This document shows positions 45,855-54,519 of a stretch of DNA of 64,000 nt, one piece after another (position 1 is the first letter of the stretch; every line of letters begins with the position of its first letter). The notes beneath the pieces were generated by a model that saw nothing but the letters and a program-made list of their open reading frames with translations, did not search any database and was not told the origin of the DNA. The stretch is from contig NZ_LDNB01000002.1 of assembly GCF_001026695.1 (NCBI RefSeq), positions 805,149 through 869,148 of the forward strand, in the 5' to 3' direction. The position numbers and the translations under genes were made by a program. This stretch comes from Neobacillus vireti. GTDB taxonomy: Bacteria; Bacillota; Bacilli; Bacillales; Cytobacillaceae.

Positions 45855-46430
45855 ATGCAAATCCCGCAAATTCGTTTGCAGCAAACCTACGCCCAGATTG
45901 GCTTGCGTATAACCCAGCCAGTCCAAGAAATAGAGCAACCTACAGCTGAGCAATCGATTAAACAAATACCGGCCATGATGAAGATTGAACGCCAGCCATC
46001 AGAGCTTGAGATTGATCAAGAGCAGGCATGGAATGAACTAGGGTTGAAGAAGATAAGTGTGTTAACTGCTGAAATGGCGGAATTTTCTAAGCAGGAAGGG
46101 TTAGAGGCAATTGCGCGAATTGCACAAGAGGGTGATCAAATGGCCGCGATAGGGAACAAGTCAGATCCATTCGCATCCATCGCCTTGGCAAAAGCAAGCC
46201 CAGGACCGGCAGATTTCAATATAGCATTTATCCCGAGTTACGGTTCAGTCAAACTGCATTATACTCCCGCAGAACTGCACATCGATTGGAAACAAGGGGG
46301 AGCCGAAATTGAAGTCACTCCTCACAAGCCGATTCACAATTATACCCCTGGGAAGACGGAAGTATATCTCCGCCAAATGCAGCAGCTGCAAATTGATTTT
46401 GTTGGAATTAATGTGAATAGCAAAACGTAA
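45855..46430 (+). CDS. yviE: YviE-family (DUF6470) protein
   Basis: A 191-residue protein recognised by MQIPQIRLQQTYAQIGLRIT, DFNIAFIPSYGSVKLHYTPA and HNYTPGKTEVYLRQ. In B. subtilis yviE lies between flgL and fliW. Its function is unknown. The ATG at 45855 is preferred because CAGGTGGTG lies about 9 bp upstream; a start 24 bp earlier has no site. It ends at a terminator. Confidence 0.82.
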   Translation: MQIPQIRLQQTYAQIGLRITQPVQEIEQPTAEQSIKQIPAMMKIERQPSELEIDQEQAWNELGLKKISVLTAEMAEFSKQEGLEAIARIAQEGDQMAAIGNKSDPFASIALAKASPGPADFNIAFIPSYGSVKLHYTPAELHIDWKQGGAEIEVTPHKPIHNYTPGKTEVYLRQMQQLQIDFVGINVNSKT

Positions 46431-46459
46431 ATAGTGTTGAAATTCCATTTATTGTAAAC

Positions 46460-46505
46460 AGTGACGGAGAGCAACAGGGTGCAACCCTTTCCGTCGCTTT
46501 TTTTA
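46460..46505 (+). terminator. Rho-independent terminator after yviE
   Basis: GTGACGGA pairs with TCCGTCGC, with an inner GGGT/ACCC stem, followed by seven T. Confidence 0.85.
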
Positions 46506-46539
46506 CGTTCACTTATAAAAAAGGTTTAACGAATCAAAC

Positions 46540-46677
46540 ACTATCAAAACCATACAAAATACTTAATGTAAAACCCGCTTTGCTTTGATACAATTAGACA
46601 TATGATAAATGCAAACAGGTGAAAGATGCTGTAAATACATTTTTTTAAACTAAACTTTTTTCGGGAATGACCGATTA
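46540..46677 (+). promoter_or_regulatory. flgM promoter region: TATCAAAA box and sigma-D promoter
   Basis: A box ACTATCAAAA lies at 46540-46549. A sigma-D promoter follows, with TAAA 46651-46654, a 15-bp spacer and ACCGATTA 46670-46677, 33 bp before flgM. A sigma-A-like TACAAT occurs between them. Confidence 0.72.
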
Positions 46678-46710
46678 TAGATAATATAGGATAAGTGGGG
46701 AGGACTAGTA

Positions 46711-46983
46711 ATGAGAATCAATGATATGAAATCCGGTTTTTATACCTACCAAAATCAACTGAATCGTTCAAATATACAAGATACCCAAAAAAAGACCTCC
46801 GCTTCTACGGAAGTGAAAATCTCATCACGCGGCCGAGAAATTTCTCAAGCGATGATGTCAGAACAAGCACAGCGGCAAAATCGTCTGCAAGAATTGAAAC
46901 AGCAAATAACCGATGGGACTTACAAGGTTGACAGCAGCAAAGTTGCTGACAAGATGATTGATTTTTGGAAAAGTAATTCCTAA
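46711..46983 (+). CDS. flgM: FlgM anti-sigma-D factor
   Basis: FlgM holds sigma-D inactive until the hook is finished and FlgM is exported. The 90-residue protein has the FlgM pattern: a disordered N-terminus, then VKISSRGREISQAM and the C-terminal RLQELKQQITDGTYKVDSSK with VADKMIDFW. Its own sigma-D promoter forms the usual feedback loop. GGGGAGG site. Confidence 0.95.
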   Translation: MRINDMKSGFYTYQNQLNRSNIQDTQKKTSASTEVKISSRGREISQAMMSEQAQRQNRLQELKQQITDGTYKVDSSKVADKMIDFWKSNS

Positions 46984-46997
46984 TAGGAGACATGAAA

Positions 46998-47483
46998 ATG
47001 GAATCCCTGAATAAACTCATTCAAACATTGGAAGAAATGACGGACGCACATTCACGATTACTTGTTCTTGCTGAGGAGAAAAGAACAATCCTTGTTGAGG
47101 GAAATATCAAGGAACTTCAGAGTTTGATTAATCGTGAAAGTTCTTGTGTCGAAGAAATTGAAAGACTTGAACAGAAAAGAACGGAATTAGTTCAAGTATA
47201 TATAGCCCAAAAGGGTCTTACGGGGCAATCCTTCACGCTTGAGGAATTAATCAATAGTCAGAACGATGCCACTACTAAGACTACATTGGATTACATTACC
47301 AAACAACTTCGTGGATTGGTTCAAAAAATCACCCAATTAAATGAAAGCAATCAACAATTAATTCATGCATCCCTTTCATATGTTCAATACTCGATGGGGA
47401 TGCTCGTTCGCAAAGAACCGGCAATCGGATATGGACCATATGCCAAGAACCGCTATTCAAACATGTTAGATGCAAAAATATAG
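46998..47483 (+). CDS. flgN: FlgN export chaperone for FlgK/FlgL
   Basis: A 161-residue all-helical protein of the FlgN family (SLNKLIQTLEEMTDAHSRLL, EEKRTILVEGNIKELQSLIN). FlgN escorts the hook-filament junction proteins, encoded next. The ATG at 46998 is 7 bp after AGGAGA; the ATG at 46992 is too close. Confidence 0.92.
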   Translation: MESLNKLIQTLEEMTDAHSRLLVLAEEKRTILVEGNIKELQSLINRESSCVEEIERLEQKRTELVQVYIAQKGLTGQSFTLEELINSQNDATTKTTLDYITKQLRGLVQKITQLNESNQQLIHASLSYVQYSMGMLVRKEPAIGYGPYAKNRYSNMLDAKI

Positions 47484-47518
47484 CGGTTTTTATATTTAGA
47501 TAGAGAGTAGGAGATTAA

Positions 47519-48952
47519 ATGACTTCAACCTTTCATGGAATCGAGATTGGGAAAAGAGGACTTGCTGCTCAACAAACAGCACTCTCCACGACAGGACAAA
47601 ATATTTCCAATGCGAATACAATCGGGTATACACGCCAACGGGCTGAAATGCAAGCTACCCCTTCCATTTCCAGTAACGGATTGCAATTAGGAACAGGGGT
47701 AGATGTTAATAGCCTTGTCCGGCTAAGAGAAGAATATTTGGATGTCCAATTTCGGGGCGAAAATAAAAATTTGGGCTACTGGGAAGCCAAAAGTGACACC
47801 TTAGGCAGGATTGAAGAATTAATGAACGAACCGTCTGACGATGGATTAGCCTTTACCATGGATGAATTCTGGAAAAGTTGGCAGGAGTTAGCGAAAAATC
47901 CGGATAGCGAAGCCGCACGTGGTGTGGTCAGACAAAAAGCGGTAGCGGTGACGGAAACCTTTAAACATATCTCAGACTCCTTAGATCAAATGCAAGACGA
48001 TCTTAAAAATGTTATTAACGCTAAAACGACCGAGATCAATTCTTTGGCAGCACAAATCGGTAATCTCAATGATCAAATTTCTCGTCTGGTTGCGAACAAC
48101 TATCAACCAAATGATTTATACGACCAACGAGATGTGCTAATCGATCAACTATCAAAACTTGTCAATGTCAAGGTAACGCCTAATGCCAATGGTAATGGGA
48201 TGGTCGATATCTCCGCAGGGAGTGGAGTTTTAGTCACTGGTAAAACAGCAAATACACTTTCGATTGATTTTGATCAAACTACGGGATTAGTGAATCCAGA
48301 TGAAATTAAGATTAATGGAAGCAAAGTAACAGTAGAATCTGGCGAGTTGTTGGGACGGATTGAATCGTTTGGAATTCTGGGCGGCGGTTCGAAATCAACC
48401 ATTCCTAGCATGAAGGATCAAATCAACAAATTAGCTGAAACATTCGTACAAGCTGTAAATGATGTTCACCATAATGGTCTGTATTTAATTAATAACAATG
48501 GCCAATTAGACACGGCTTCTGCCAAGGATATTGACTTCTTTACGGGGACTACAGCTAAAGACTTGATGGTAAATCCGGACATTATGAACAATTTAAACTT
48601 GATTGCTGCTGCAAAAGAAGAAATTCCCGGGTCAGGGAAGTCATCACCGGGAAATGGTAAAAACGCTCAGGAGATGACCAATATCAAATCCATTGTGGGT
48701 GATATGTATCGCAGCATAATCGGTCAACTAGGTATTGATTCGCAGGAAGCTGGGCGTATGCTTGACAACTCCGAAGTGATTGTTAATCAAGTAGAAAACC
48801 GTCGTCAATCTGTCTCTGGTGTTTCGTTGGATGAAGAAATGGCCAATATGATTAAATTCCAACAGGCATATAATGCTGCCGCACGGATGGTGACTGCAAT
48901 GGATCAATGTTTGGATAAAGTGATTAACGGCATGGGCCGGGTAGGATTGTAG
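47519..48952 (+). CDS. flgK: FlgK hook-filament junction protein 1 (HAP1)
   Basis: A 477-residue junction protein with the N-terminal FHGIEIGKRGLAAQQTALST and NISNANTIGYTRQRA, and the C-terminal GVSLDEEMANMIKFQQAYNA and MDQCLDKVINGMG. It lies between flgN and flgL in the usual order. Confidence 0.96.
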   Translation: MTSTFHGIEIGKRGLAAQQTALSTTGQNISNANTIGYTRQRAEMQATPSISSNGLQLGTGVDVNSLVRLREEYLDVQFRGENKNLGYWEAKSDTLGRIEELMNEPSDDGLAFTMDEFWKSWQELAKNPDSEAARGVVRQKAVAVTETFKHISDSLDQMQDDLKNVINAKTTEINSLAAQIGNLNDQISRLVANNYQPNDLYDQRDVLIDQLSKLVNVKVTPNANGNGMVDISAGSGVLVTGKTANTLSIDFDQTTGLVNPDEIKINGSKVTVESGELLGRIESFGILGGGSKSTIPSMKDQINKLAETFVQAVNDVHHNGLYLINNNGQLDTASAKDIDFFTGTTAKDLMVNPDIMNNLNLIAAAKEEIPGSGKSSPGNGKNAQEMTNIKSIVGDMYRSIIGQLGIDSQEAGRMLDNSEVIVNQVENRRQSVSGVSLDEEMANMIKFQQAYNAAARMVTAMDQCLDKVINGMGRVGL

Positions 48953-48962
48953 GAGGGTTCGT

Positions 48963-49847
48963 ATGGGTATGCGTGTGACGCAAGGAATATTGAATCAAAA
49001 TATGCTGTTTAGTTTACAGCAAAACAACAAGGCGATGGAAAAATATCAGAATCAAATTACCACGGGTAAAAAGGTAAACAAACCATCGGACGATCCTGTT
49101 ACGGCGGTGCGCGGCATGGCCTATCGTTCTTCGCTAAATGATATTGAGCAATACAAAAGGAATGCCGATGATGGACTTTCATGGATGACCACCACGGATG
49201 ACGCACTTAATGAGGTAACCGCTGTAATGCAGCGGGTGCGGGAGCTTACGGTACAAGGTCTGAACGGAACGAATGACCCAGATGCACGGTATGCTGTTGC
49301 GCAAGAAATCGATCAGTTAAAAGAACATTTAGGCGAAATTGCAAATTCTCAGATAGCTGGAAAATATATCTTTGCCGGAACGAATGCAACAACACCACCA
49401 TATTCGGTTGCATCAAAAGAGTTTGAAAATACAAATCAAGAATCAATCGATTTACAGGTGGGCCAGACAAACATAGTACAAATAAATGTTAATGGAACCA
49501 ATGTGTTTACTCATGGTGATGGCATCTTCCAAGTGCTGTCAAATATTGTCTCTGGGTTTAATTCCCCGGATGCAGGTGCGAATGATTATTTAGACCAATT
49601 AGATAGTCAGATGAATAACCTCTTAAAGGAACGGTCGGAATTGGGTGCCCGCATGAATCGTATGGAGCTAAGCATCTCACGCCTAGATGGGCTAGAGGTA
49701 TCTACAACTAGTTTAGTATCAAAAGAAGAGGATGTGGATATTTCTCGAGCGATAATCGATTTGAAGTCTCAGGAGAACGTGCAGCGGGCTGCTTTATCGA
49801 TAGGAGCGCGAATCATTCAAACTTCTTTAGTGGATTTTTTACGTTAA
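48963..49847 (+). CDS. flgL: FlgL hook-filament junction protein 3 (HAP3)
   Basis: A 294-residue flagellin-like junction protein with MRVTQGILNQNMLFSLQQNN and the flagellin-type GKKVNKPSDDP; the C-terminus carries VDISRAIIDLKSQENVQRAA. It starts 10 bp after flgK with AGGAGGG. Confidence 0.96.
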   Translation: MGMRVTQGILNQNMLFSLQQNNKAMEKYQNQITTGKKVNKPSDDPVTAVRGMAYRSSLNDIEQYKRNADDGLSWMTTTDDALNEVTAVMQRVRELTVQGLNGTNDPDARYAVAQEIDQLKEHLGEIANSQIAGKYIFAGTNATTPPYSVASKEFENTNQESIDLQVGQTNIVQINVNGTNVFTHGDGIFQVLSNIVSGFNSPDAGANDYLDQLDSQMNNLLKERSELGARMNRMELSISRLDGLEVSTTSLVSKEEDVDISRAIIDLKSQENVQRAALSIGARIIQTSLVDFLR

Positions 49848-49865
49848 TTTTATTTAGGGCAGCAC

Positions 49866-49893
49866 AAGCATCAATTGTGATTGCTCTTTTTTT
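49866..49893 (+). terminator. Rho-independent terminator after flgL
   Basis: AGC.ATCA pairs with TGATTGCT around ATTG, followed by CTTTTTTT. The stem has one bulge. Confidence 0.75.
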
Positions 49894-50034
49894 ATCGAAA
49901 AAACGAATTTTTGCCCGCAAAAAACAAATGATACCAATTTGGGTAGTTTTACCCAAAAGTAGTTTCCCATTTTCAATTATTCTGATAAAATTAATTGGAG
50001 AAATTTATCAGAAAAATGATAGTAGGTGTAGTCG

Positions 50035-50658
50035 ATGTATCCCAAGGTCAATCAGAATATTATAATTGATATTAAAAACCATGAACAATCGTGTCGTTCA
50101 ATTATTGCGGAAGTTGAGGAGCATGAGATTCTAATTAGTTTTCCGATGGATAGAAATATAATTGGACTGTTTACGGAAGGAACACAATTAGATATCATCT
50201 TTATGGCGGATGATCATCAATATAAGTTCCAAACAGAAATTATCGGCAAGAAAAAAGACAGAATACCTTTATGCCGGATAACCAAACCACAAGAAAACGA
50301 GATTATCAGAATTCAACGCCGTGAGAATTTTCGAGTGAATTCTCATTTGCGTCTCATGATAAATGAAATCAAATTTAACACCATCAATATTAGCTCAGGT
50401 GGAATGTTATTTAGCTGTGGGGCGGATGTCAAACTACAGGAGGGAGAAGAGGTGTCGGGGACATTATTTGTTCCTAATGTCCAGAATAAGGAGGCCGCTC
50501 TAATTCCATTCCAAGGCCAAATCATACGAATACACTTACTAGAACAAGAAAGAAAAAATGTAGGGATGAAATTTACCAAGATGGATAAGAAGGATCAAAT
50601 GAAAATCGTTCAACATTGTTTTGAAAAACAAAGACAAATCCGTTTGAAAACACGATAA
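50035..50658 (+). CDS. MotI-like PilZ c-di-GMP receptor with YcgR-type N-terminal domain
   Basis: A 207-residue protein with an N-terminal YcgR_2-type beta domain (1-95) and a C-terminal PilZ domain, with RRENFRV (RxxxR motif, about residues 97-103) and NISSGGM (about 125). This is the build of MotI/YpfA (DgrA), which binds c-di-GMP and disengages the MotA stator. It gives the GGDEF-EAL-PilZ protein an effector nearby. The ribosome site AGGTGT is weak. Confidence 0.85.
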   Translation: MYPKVNQNIIIDIKNHEQSCRSIIAEVEEHEILISFPMDRNIIGLFTEGTQLDIIFMADDHQYKFQTEIIGKKKDRIPLCRITKPQENEIIRIQRRENFRVNSHLRLMINEIKFNTINISSGGMLFSCGADVKLQEGEEVSGTLFVPNVQNKEAALIPFQGQIIRIHLLEQERKNVGMKFTKMDKKDQMKIVQHCFEKQRQIRLKTR

Positions 50659-51061
50659 TCAAAAGGTTTCAAAGAAAGATAGAATACATATACTTGGCCC
50701 TCTTTAATATTGAGGGCTATAATTATAAACTGATAAAGCTAAATCCATCATGTTAGTATCCATTTTTTACAAAATTCAAACAAAACGTTTACAAATCCTT
50801 ACAAATTCAGTATAATAATATTATTCCTATTCACTAGTGGAATCGCTATCAAAAATAGTCCAATTTTTTCGAATAATAAAATTTTTTAATCTTTTTGATG
50901 TACACCCAAAAAAAATTCATAAGATCGAATCATATATTACAGCATCATTTATGGAGAGAGTTTGAAAAAGTCAAAATTAGTTTTACCTTTTTTGTTAAAA
51001 GGCAAAAAGGTTTGTAAAACCAAATCTGTTCAATTCTCGTATGCATTTAGGAGGTAATCTA
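50659..51061 (+). other. Long leader region before the RsfA-like gene
   Basis: About 400 bp without a gene. It carries a near-perfect sigma-A promoter: TTTACA at 50788-50793 and TATAAT at 50811-50816, spacer 17 bp. A TATCAAAA box at 50847-50854 lies about 30 bp downstream of that -10. The transcript would have a leader of roughly 240 nt, with no riboswitch that I recognise. Confidence 0.55.
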
Positions 51062-51964
51062 ATGGGTTTAAAATCTGCACTATTTGAGATGAAAGAAGCT
51101 TTATTGAATCAAAAAGTAGGCCGTTCGGAACAAGATTTCATCCGTGAATTGGAAGATAAAAACCAATTGAACGCTGGAACCTTAATTTTTTATTTTAATA
51201 ATCTGATGATGTTGAGTATGAATAGTTCAGAACTTGCAAACCAGTCCCTTGATGATTCAAAAAAAGTCAATCGCAAATGGACTAAAACTGAAGTTGAGTT
51301 CATGTTTCAATATATTAACGAACGTCAAGAGGAAGGTGCTTTAAATATAACAGAGATATTGGAGGAAGTAGCTCAACTATTAACTCGTGGCTACCAGTCT
51401 GTTAATTATAAATATTACTCACTTATGAAGGCGAAGAATAAAAAAGAAGTATCCAACCAAAATGCTTATCAATTCATTACCATTTCAGACAATGAGGTTC
51501 CGGTGGTATCCACTGAAGTCATCCGTGATTCCGCTTCAGAACAACAAGTTATTCAGGCGAAACCCTCTGAAGACAATGATTTGTTGGACATTTTATCTGG
51601 ATTAATCACCAACGTACAACAGCTGCCTGGAATTAATTTAAACGAACTTCTAAGAAGTTTATACCAACTAACAAACATGGCGCTTCAGAATCAGGACGCA
51701 GTTCAACAGGTAGCAAGTATGAAAACAGAAATCAACCTTGAAAAAGAAGCAATTCGAGAACAGTTAATGAAAAAGGAACAGCAGTTTATACAAGAGAAAA
51801 AGCGCAATGATGAATTACAATTAGAGGTTGCTAAATTGGCAAAGGAAATAACAGCATTTAACAAGCTGGGAGACGCAGCCAAAATCCAACAGCTGAAATC
51901 ATATAATCAAAGACTAAACTACATTATTGACAGTTTTGGAGTAGTTCTTCAAGTTAGCAGTTAA
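51062..51964 (+). CDS. RsfA/Myb-like DNA-binding protein with coiled-coil C-terminus
   Basis: A 300-residue protein. Residues about 70-120 (NRKWTKTEVEFMFQYINERQ, LTRGYQSVNYKYYSLMK) resemble the Myb/SANT-type domain of RsfA-family regulators of Bacillus. A long coiled coil follows (about 215-285). ATG 51062 follows AGGAGG by 7 bp. It lies between flgL/motI-like and fliS, an unexpected place for such a regulator. DNA binding is inferred from the domain; it is a candidate for the factor that reads the TATCAAAA boxes. Confidence 0.65.
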   Translation: MGLKSALFEMKEALLNQKVGRSEQDFIRELEDKNQLNAGTLIFYFNNLMMLSMNSSELANQSLDDSKKVNRKWTKTEVEFMFQYINERQEEGALNITEILEEVAQLLTRGYQSVNYKYYSLMKAKNKKEVSNQNAYQFITISDNEVPVVSTEVIRDSASEQQVIQAKPSEDNDLLDILSGLITNVQQLPGINLNELLRSLYQLTNMALQNQDAVQQVASMKTEINLEKEAIREQLMKKEQQFIQEKKRNDELQLEVAKLAKEITAFNKLGDAAKIQQLKSYNQRLNYIIDSFGVVLQVSS

Positions 51965-52020
51965 GTTTAATTCTAAATAGGATTAGCGAAAAAATATCAA
52001 AAGCTTGTTACCTTTTATCC

Positions 52021-52047
52021 TTAACTATTTTACCTTTTATCCGATAA
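52021..52047 (+). promoter_or_regulatory. Sigma-D-like promoter of fliS
   Basis: TCCGATAA at 52040-52047 is a good sigma-D -10. The -35 is TTAA (52021-52024, 15-bp spacer) or TAAC one base later, weaker than elsewhere. A TATCAAAA box lies at 51995-52002. Confidence 0.6.
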
Positions 52048-52090
52048 TCATTAACTAGAACGAAACGGAGATAGAGAGGGGTAATTATTC

Positions 52091-52471
52091 ATGGCTTTTA
52101 GAAATCCATATCAAACCTATCAAAAACAAGCAGTCACTACTTCAAAGCCTGAGGACTTAACATATATGTTATATCAAGGAATGGTCAAATTTATCCGGCT
52201 TGCCAAAGTGGCTCTTCAAAATAATAATCTAGAGGAAAGTAACGGTTACAATCTTAGAGCTCAGGATATCTTAAGCGAGTTAATGGTAACGTTAAAACCA
52301 GGGTACACCATCTCAGATCCATTACTCTCGTTATATGATTACATGAAATCTCGTTTAATTGAAGCAAATATTAGTAAAAAAATTGAGATTTTAGAAGAAG
52401 TGGAAGGGCATGCTATGGAATTAACGGAAACATGGTCTTCGGCCATGAAGCTAAATAATACTAAGAACTAA
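52091..52471 (+). CDS. fliS: FliS flagellin export chaperone
   Basis: A 126-residue FliS with FRNPYQTYQKQAVTTSKPED then LTYMLYQGMVKFIRLA and VEGHAMELTETWSSAMK. FliS binds the C-terminal D0 of flagellin, the segment lost from flagellin copy 1. Confidence 0.95.
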   Translation: MAFRNPYQTYQKQAVTTSKPEDLTYMLYQGMVKFIRLAKVALQNNNLEESNGYNLRAQDILSELMVTLKPGYTISDPLLSLYDYMKSRLIEANISKKIEILEEVEGHAMELTETWSSAMKLNNTKN

Positions 52472-52485
52472 GGTTTGGTAAAACA

Positions 52486-52833
52486 ATGGACGAATTGATT
52501 ACACGCATTTATGACATCACATTAGAGATGAATCGGGCGCTAGAAGATGATGATTATGAGAAATTTGATCAACTATTAAATACTCGAAACAGCATGATGA
52601 TCAAGGTTGATACGTTGAGAGCTGAACACCCAGGATATCAATATACAGCTAAAGAAAGACAATTGTTGGAGGATATTCGTTGTTTTGATCAGCGTTTGAC
52701 ATCACTTCTAAAAGAAAACATAAGTGAAACCCAACACTCTTTAAATCAAATGAAACAACAGAAACAAGTTACAAAGAAGTACCGCCCATTTATAAAACAA
52801 ACAAATGGAGTATTTTTAGACTCAAAAAAATAA
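52486..52833 (+). CDS. fliT: FliT-like export chaperone
   Basis: A 115-residue helical protein (LITRIYDITLEMNRALEDDD, RQLLEDIRCFDQRLTSLLKE) in the fliT position directly after fliS. FliT is the chaperone of FliD. Sequence support is weaker than for fliS; position is the main argument. Confidence 0.82.
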   Translation: MDELITRIYDITLEMNRALEDDDYEKFDQLLNTRNSMMIKVDTLRAEHPGYQYTAKERQLLEDIRCFDQRLTSLLKENISETQHSLNQMKQQKQVTKKYRPFIKQTNGVFLDSKK

Positions 52834-52837
52834 TTTT

Positions 52838-52882
52838 ATGCGTGATCGCTCATTTCCTATTGAGTGATCACGCATTTTTTTT
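52838..52882 (+). terminator. Rho-independent terminator after fliT
   Basis: GCGTGATCGCTCA (52840-52852) pairs with TGAGTGATCACGC (52861-52873) around a short loop, followed by a long T run. Confidence 0.93.
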
Positions 52883-53096
52883 TGGGTAATAAAGACTAAA
52901 AATGAGAGAGAAAAATTCATGAATTTATGGTAGCACATTGCTTATTTACTGTAAAAAGCATCTTTTTTGGGGGGTAAAAATAAAAATATATCTTTTGACC
53001 TAGTATTTTCGACATAAAATGATAAAATAGTAGTATATTCGCTAATGGTAAAACATTCTATTATTTAAGAGGAATATAAAAAAATCGAATCATGAT

Positions 53097-53177
53097 AAAG
53101 GCACACCTGATGAAAATCAGTGTCGCAAAGCTATAGGGACTAAGGTGCTATTGTACTATGTCAGCCAGTTACCAAAA
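53097..53177 (+). ncRNA. Cyclic-di-GMP-I riboswitch (GEMM-I)
   Basis: The aptamer pattern is clear: a CCTGATGAAAATCAG hairpin (P1b side), the conserved GTCGCAAAGCTATAGGG and CTAAGG, then CTATGTCAGCCAGTTACC, in the order and spacing of GEMM-I RNAs of Bacillaceae. A terminator hairpin at 53255-53292 follows and should form the expression platform. The controlled gene is the one at 53354. Confidence 0.92.
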
Positions 53178-53254
53178 GATTAAGGTATTATTCATAGGTA
53201 CTAAATGTCTATTTAGGGATGGATTTTTTATGTCTAAAAAGATATTTTTTGTCT

Positions 53255-53292
53255 ATTACCTCCCTTTTTGGTAAAGGCGAGGTTATTTTTTT
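53255..53292 (+). terminator. Riboswitch-controlled terminator
   Basis: ATTACCTC (53255-53262) and GAGGTTAT (53279-53286) form a hairpin followed by seven T, about 75 nt after the aptamer. ON or OFF control by c-di-GMP cannot be told by eye. Confidence 0.7.
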
Positions 53293-53353
53293 GCCACATT
53301 GTCGGAGCACTTATGTCCTTTTTAACAACCCGTTACCTGAGAGGAAGATATCC

Positions 53354-53665
53354 ATGCACCAGCAAAAAGTAATGGACAAACGAACGTATGGTCAGCTTTA
53401 TAATTTTATGGAATTTAAAAAGATGAGACCATTCTTCGTAAAACCTATTAAAATAACGATGGGATACCCAATAAATGAAACGTATTATCTGGTGAAAAAT
53501 GTAGTATACAATGGGAAGCAGATTCTTGCAATGAAGCAAAAAAAGGATTCAAAGACGATTATTTTGGTAGAAGCGAAAATAAAAGATGGAAAGCTAACAC
53601 ATATTTCTAAGATTTCAGAAGACGTTTTAGGGGATATTAGCGGGATGTTAGAAAGAACCATTTAA
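53354..53665 (+). CDS. Unknown protein under c-di-GMP riboswitch control
   Basis: A 103-residue soluble protein (MHQQKVMDKRTYGQLYNFME...), basic, with a predicted beta-rich centre (PIKITMGYPINETYYLVKNV). I do not recognise the family. ATG 53354 follows GAGAGGAAG by about 7 bp; longer readings start inside the riboswitch terminator and are not credible. Being controlled by c-di-GMP and next to the flagellar basal-body operon suggests a role in the motile-to-sessile switch. Confidence 0.75.
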   Translation: MHQQKVMDKRTYGQLYNFMEFKKMRPFFVKPIKITMGYPINETYYLVKNVVYNGKQILAMKQKKDSKTIILVEAKIKDGKLTHISKISEDVLGDISGMLERTI

Positions 53666-53705
53666 TCTTTATAAAAATATACGAGGGAAGAAAGGGTGCT
53701 ATCCA

Positions 53706-54374
53706 TTGATTAATGGTGATGATTGGTTTACGAAAACAATGTTAGTTAATACATTATCCAGGACTCAACAATTACGGAAACCTACGGAGGGAACCACTTC
53801 TAAAGGTGAGAATCTATTTACAATGGTCTTAAACCAACTTTTAATGCAACAGGAATTACAATCGACAATACAACCACAAGTCAATTCCTTTGTTCCCAAT
53901 ATTATTAATGAAATAAACAATAATATGAGTGATCAAAACTTGCCTTTAAACACGAATGAACCGTTACGATTTCAGTCATTAAACGCTGAAAAATTAAATC
54001 AAGTATTGGGCGGGAAATTAAAAGGAATGGGCGAGGTTTTCGTTCGCGCTGGAAAAAGGTTTAATATCAATCCGGCTTTGTTAACAGCTATTGCTCAGCA
54101 TGAAACAGGGAATGGGAAATCTCGTGCCGCCAATGAAAAAAATAATATTGCTGGAATGATGGGCATTAATGGCTTGAAATCGTACTCCTCCATTGAAGAT
54201 AGCATTATGGATATGGCTCGGAATCTAAGTAAGAATTATTTAGGAGAAGGTTTATCCAGTATTTCCAGGATTGGTGCGAAGTATGCTCCTATTGGTGCGG
54301 ATAATGATCCGTCCGGTCTAAACAACCAATGGGTATCTGGGGTGTCCAAGTTTTTTGAACGGCTTAGTGTGTAA
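53706..54374 (+). CDS. Glucosaminidase-domain protein, likely flagellar peptidoglycan hydrolase
   Basis: A 222-residue protein with a disordered N-terminal half and a C-terminal glucosaminidase-type domain (about 105-220): FNINPALLTAIAQHETGNGK with the candidate catalytic Glu, NIAGMMGINGLKSYSSIEDS, and KYAPIGADNDPSG. There is no signal peptide, so it may be exported by the flagellar system as FlgJ is. It lies directly upstream of the rod genes, fitting a role in opening the wall for the rod. TTG start. Confidence 0.8.
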   Translation: MINGDDWFTKTMLVNTLSRTQQLRKPTEGTTSKGENLFTMVLNQLLMQQELQSTIQPQVNSFVPNIINEINNNMSDQNLPLNTNEPLRFQSLNAEKLNQVLGGKLKGMGEVFVRAGKRFNINPALLTAIAQHETGNGKSRAANEKNNIAGMMGINGLKSYSSIEDSIMDMARNLSKNYLGEGLSSISRIGAKYAPIGADNDPSGLNNQWVSGVSKFFERLSV

Positions 54375-54460
54375 CAAGCTGTGAATGGAAATCAGCCATA
54401 AAAAAATGGTAGATTTGCAGGCCTTCTTTATAGTATATTGATTAAGTATGTTCGTCAATT

Positions 54461-54490
54461 TTGACATTTATCAAAAATAATCAAATAAAT
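54461..54490 (+). promoter_or_regulatory. Candidate promoter of the flgB operon with embedded TATCAAAA
   Basis: A consensus TTGACA at 54461-54466 and an A/T-rich -10 region near 54484-54489. TATCAAAA (54469-54476) lies inside the spacer, so a protein bound there would block the promoter. Confidence 0.45.
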
Positions 54491-54519
54491 ACACATTAGA
54501 TAAAAGGAGAGTTATCGGC

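Noticed and set aside
53219-53353. Upstream extension of the gene after the c-di-GMP riboswitch
   Set aside because: The extended frame runs through the riboswitch terminator hairpin; the ATG at 53354 has the ribosome site.
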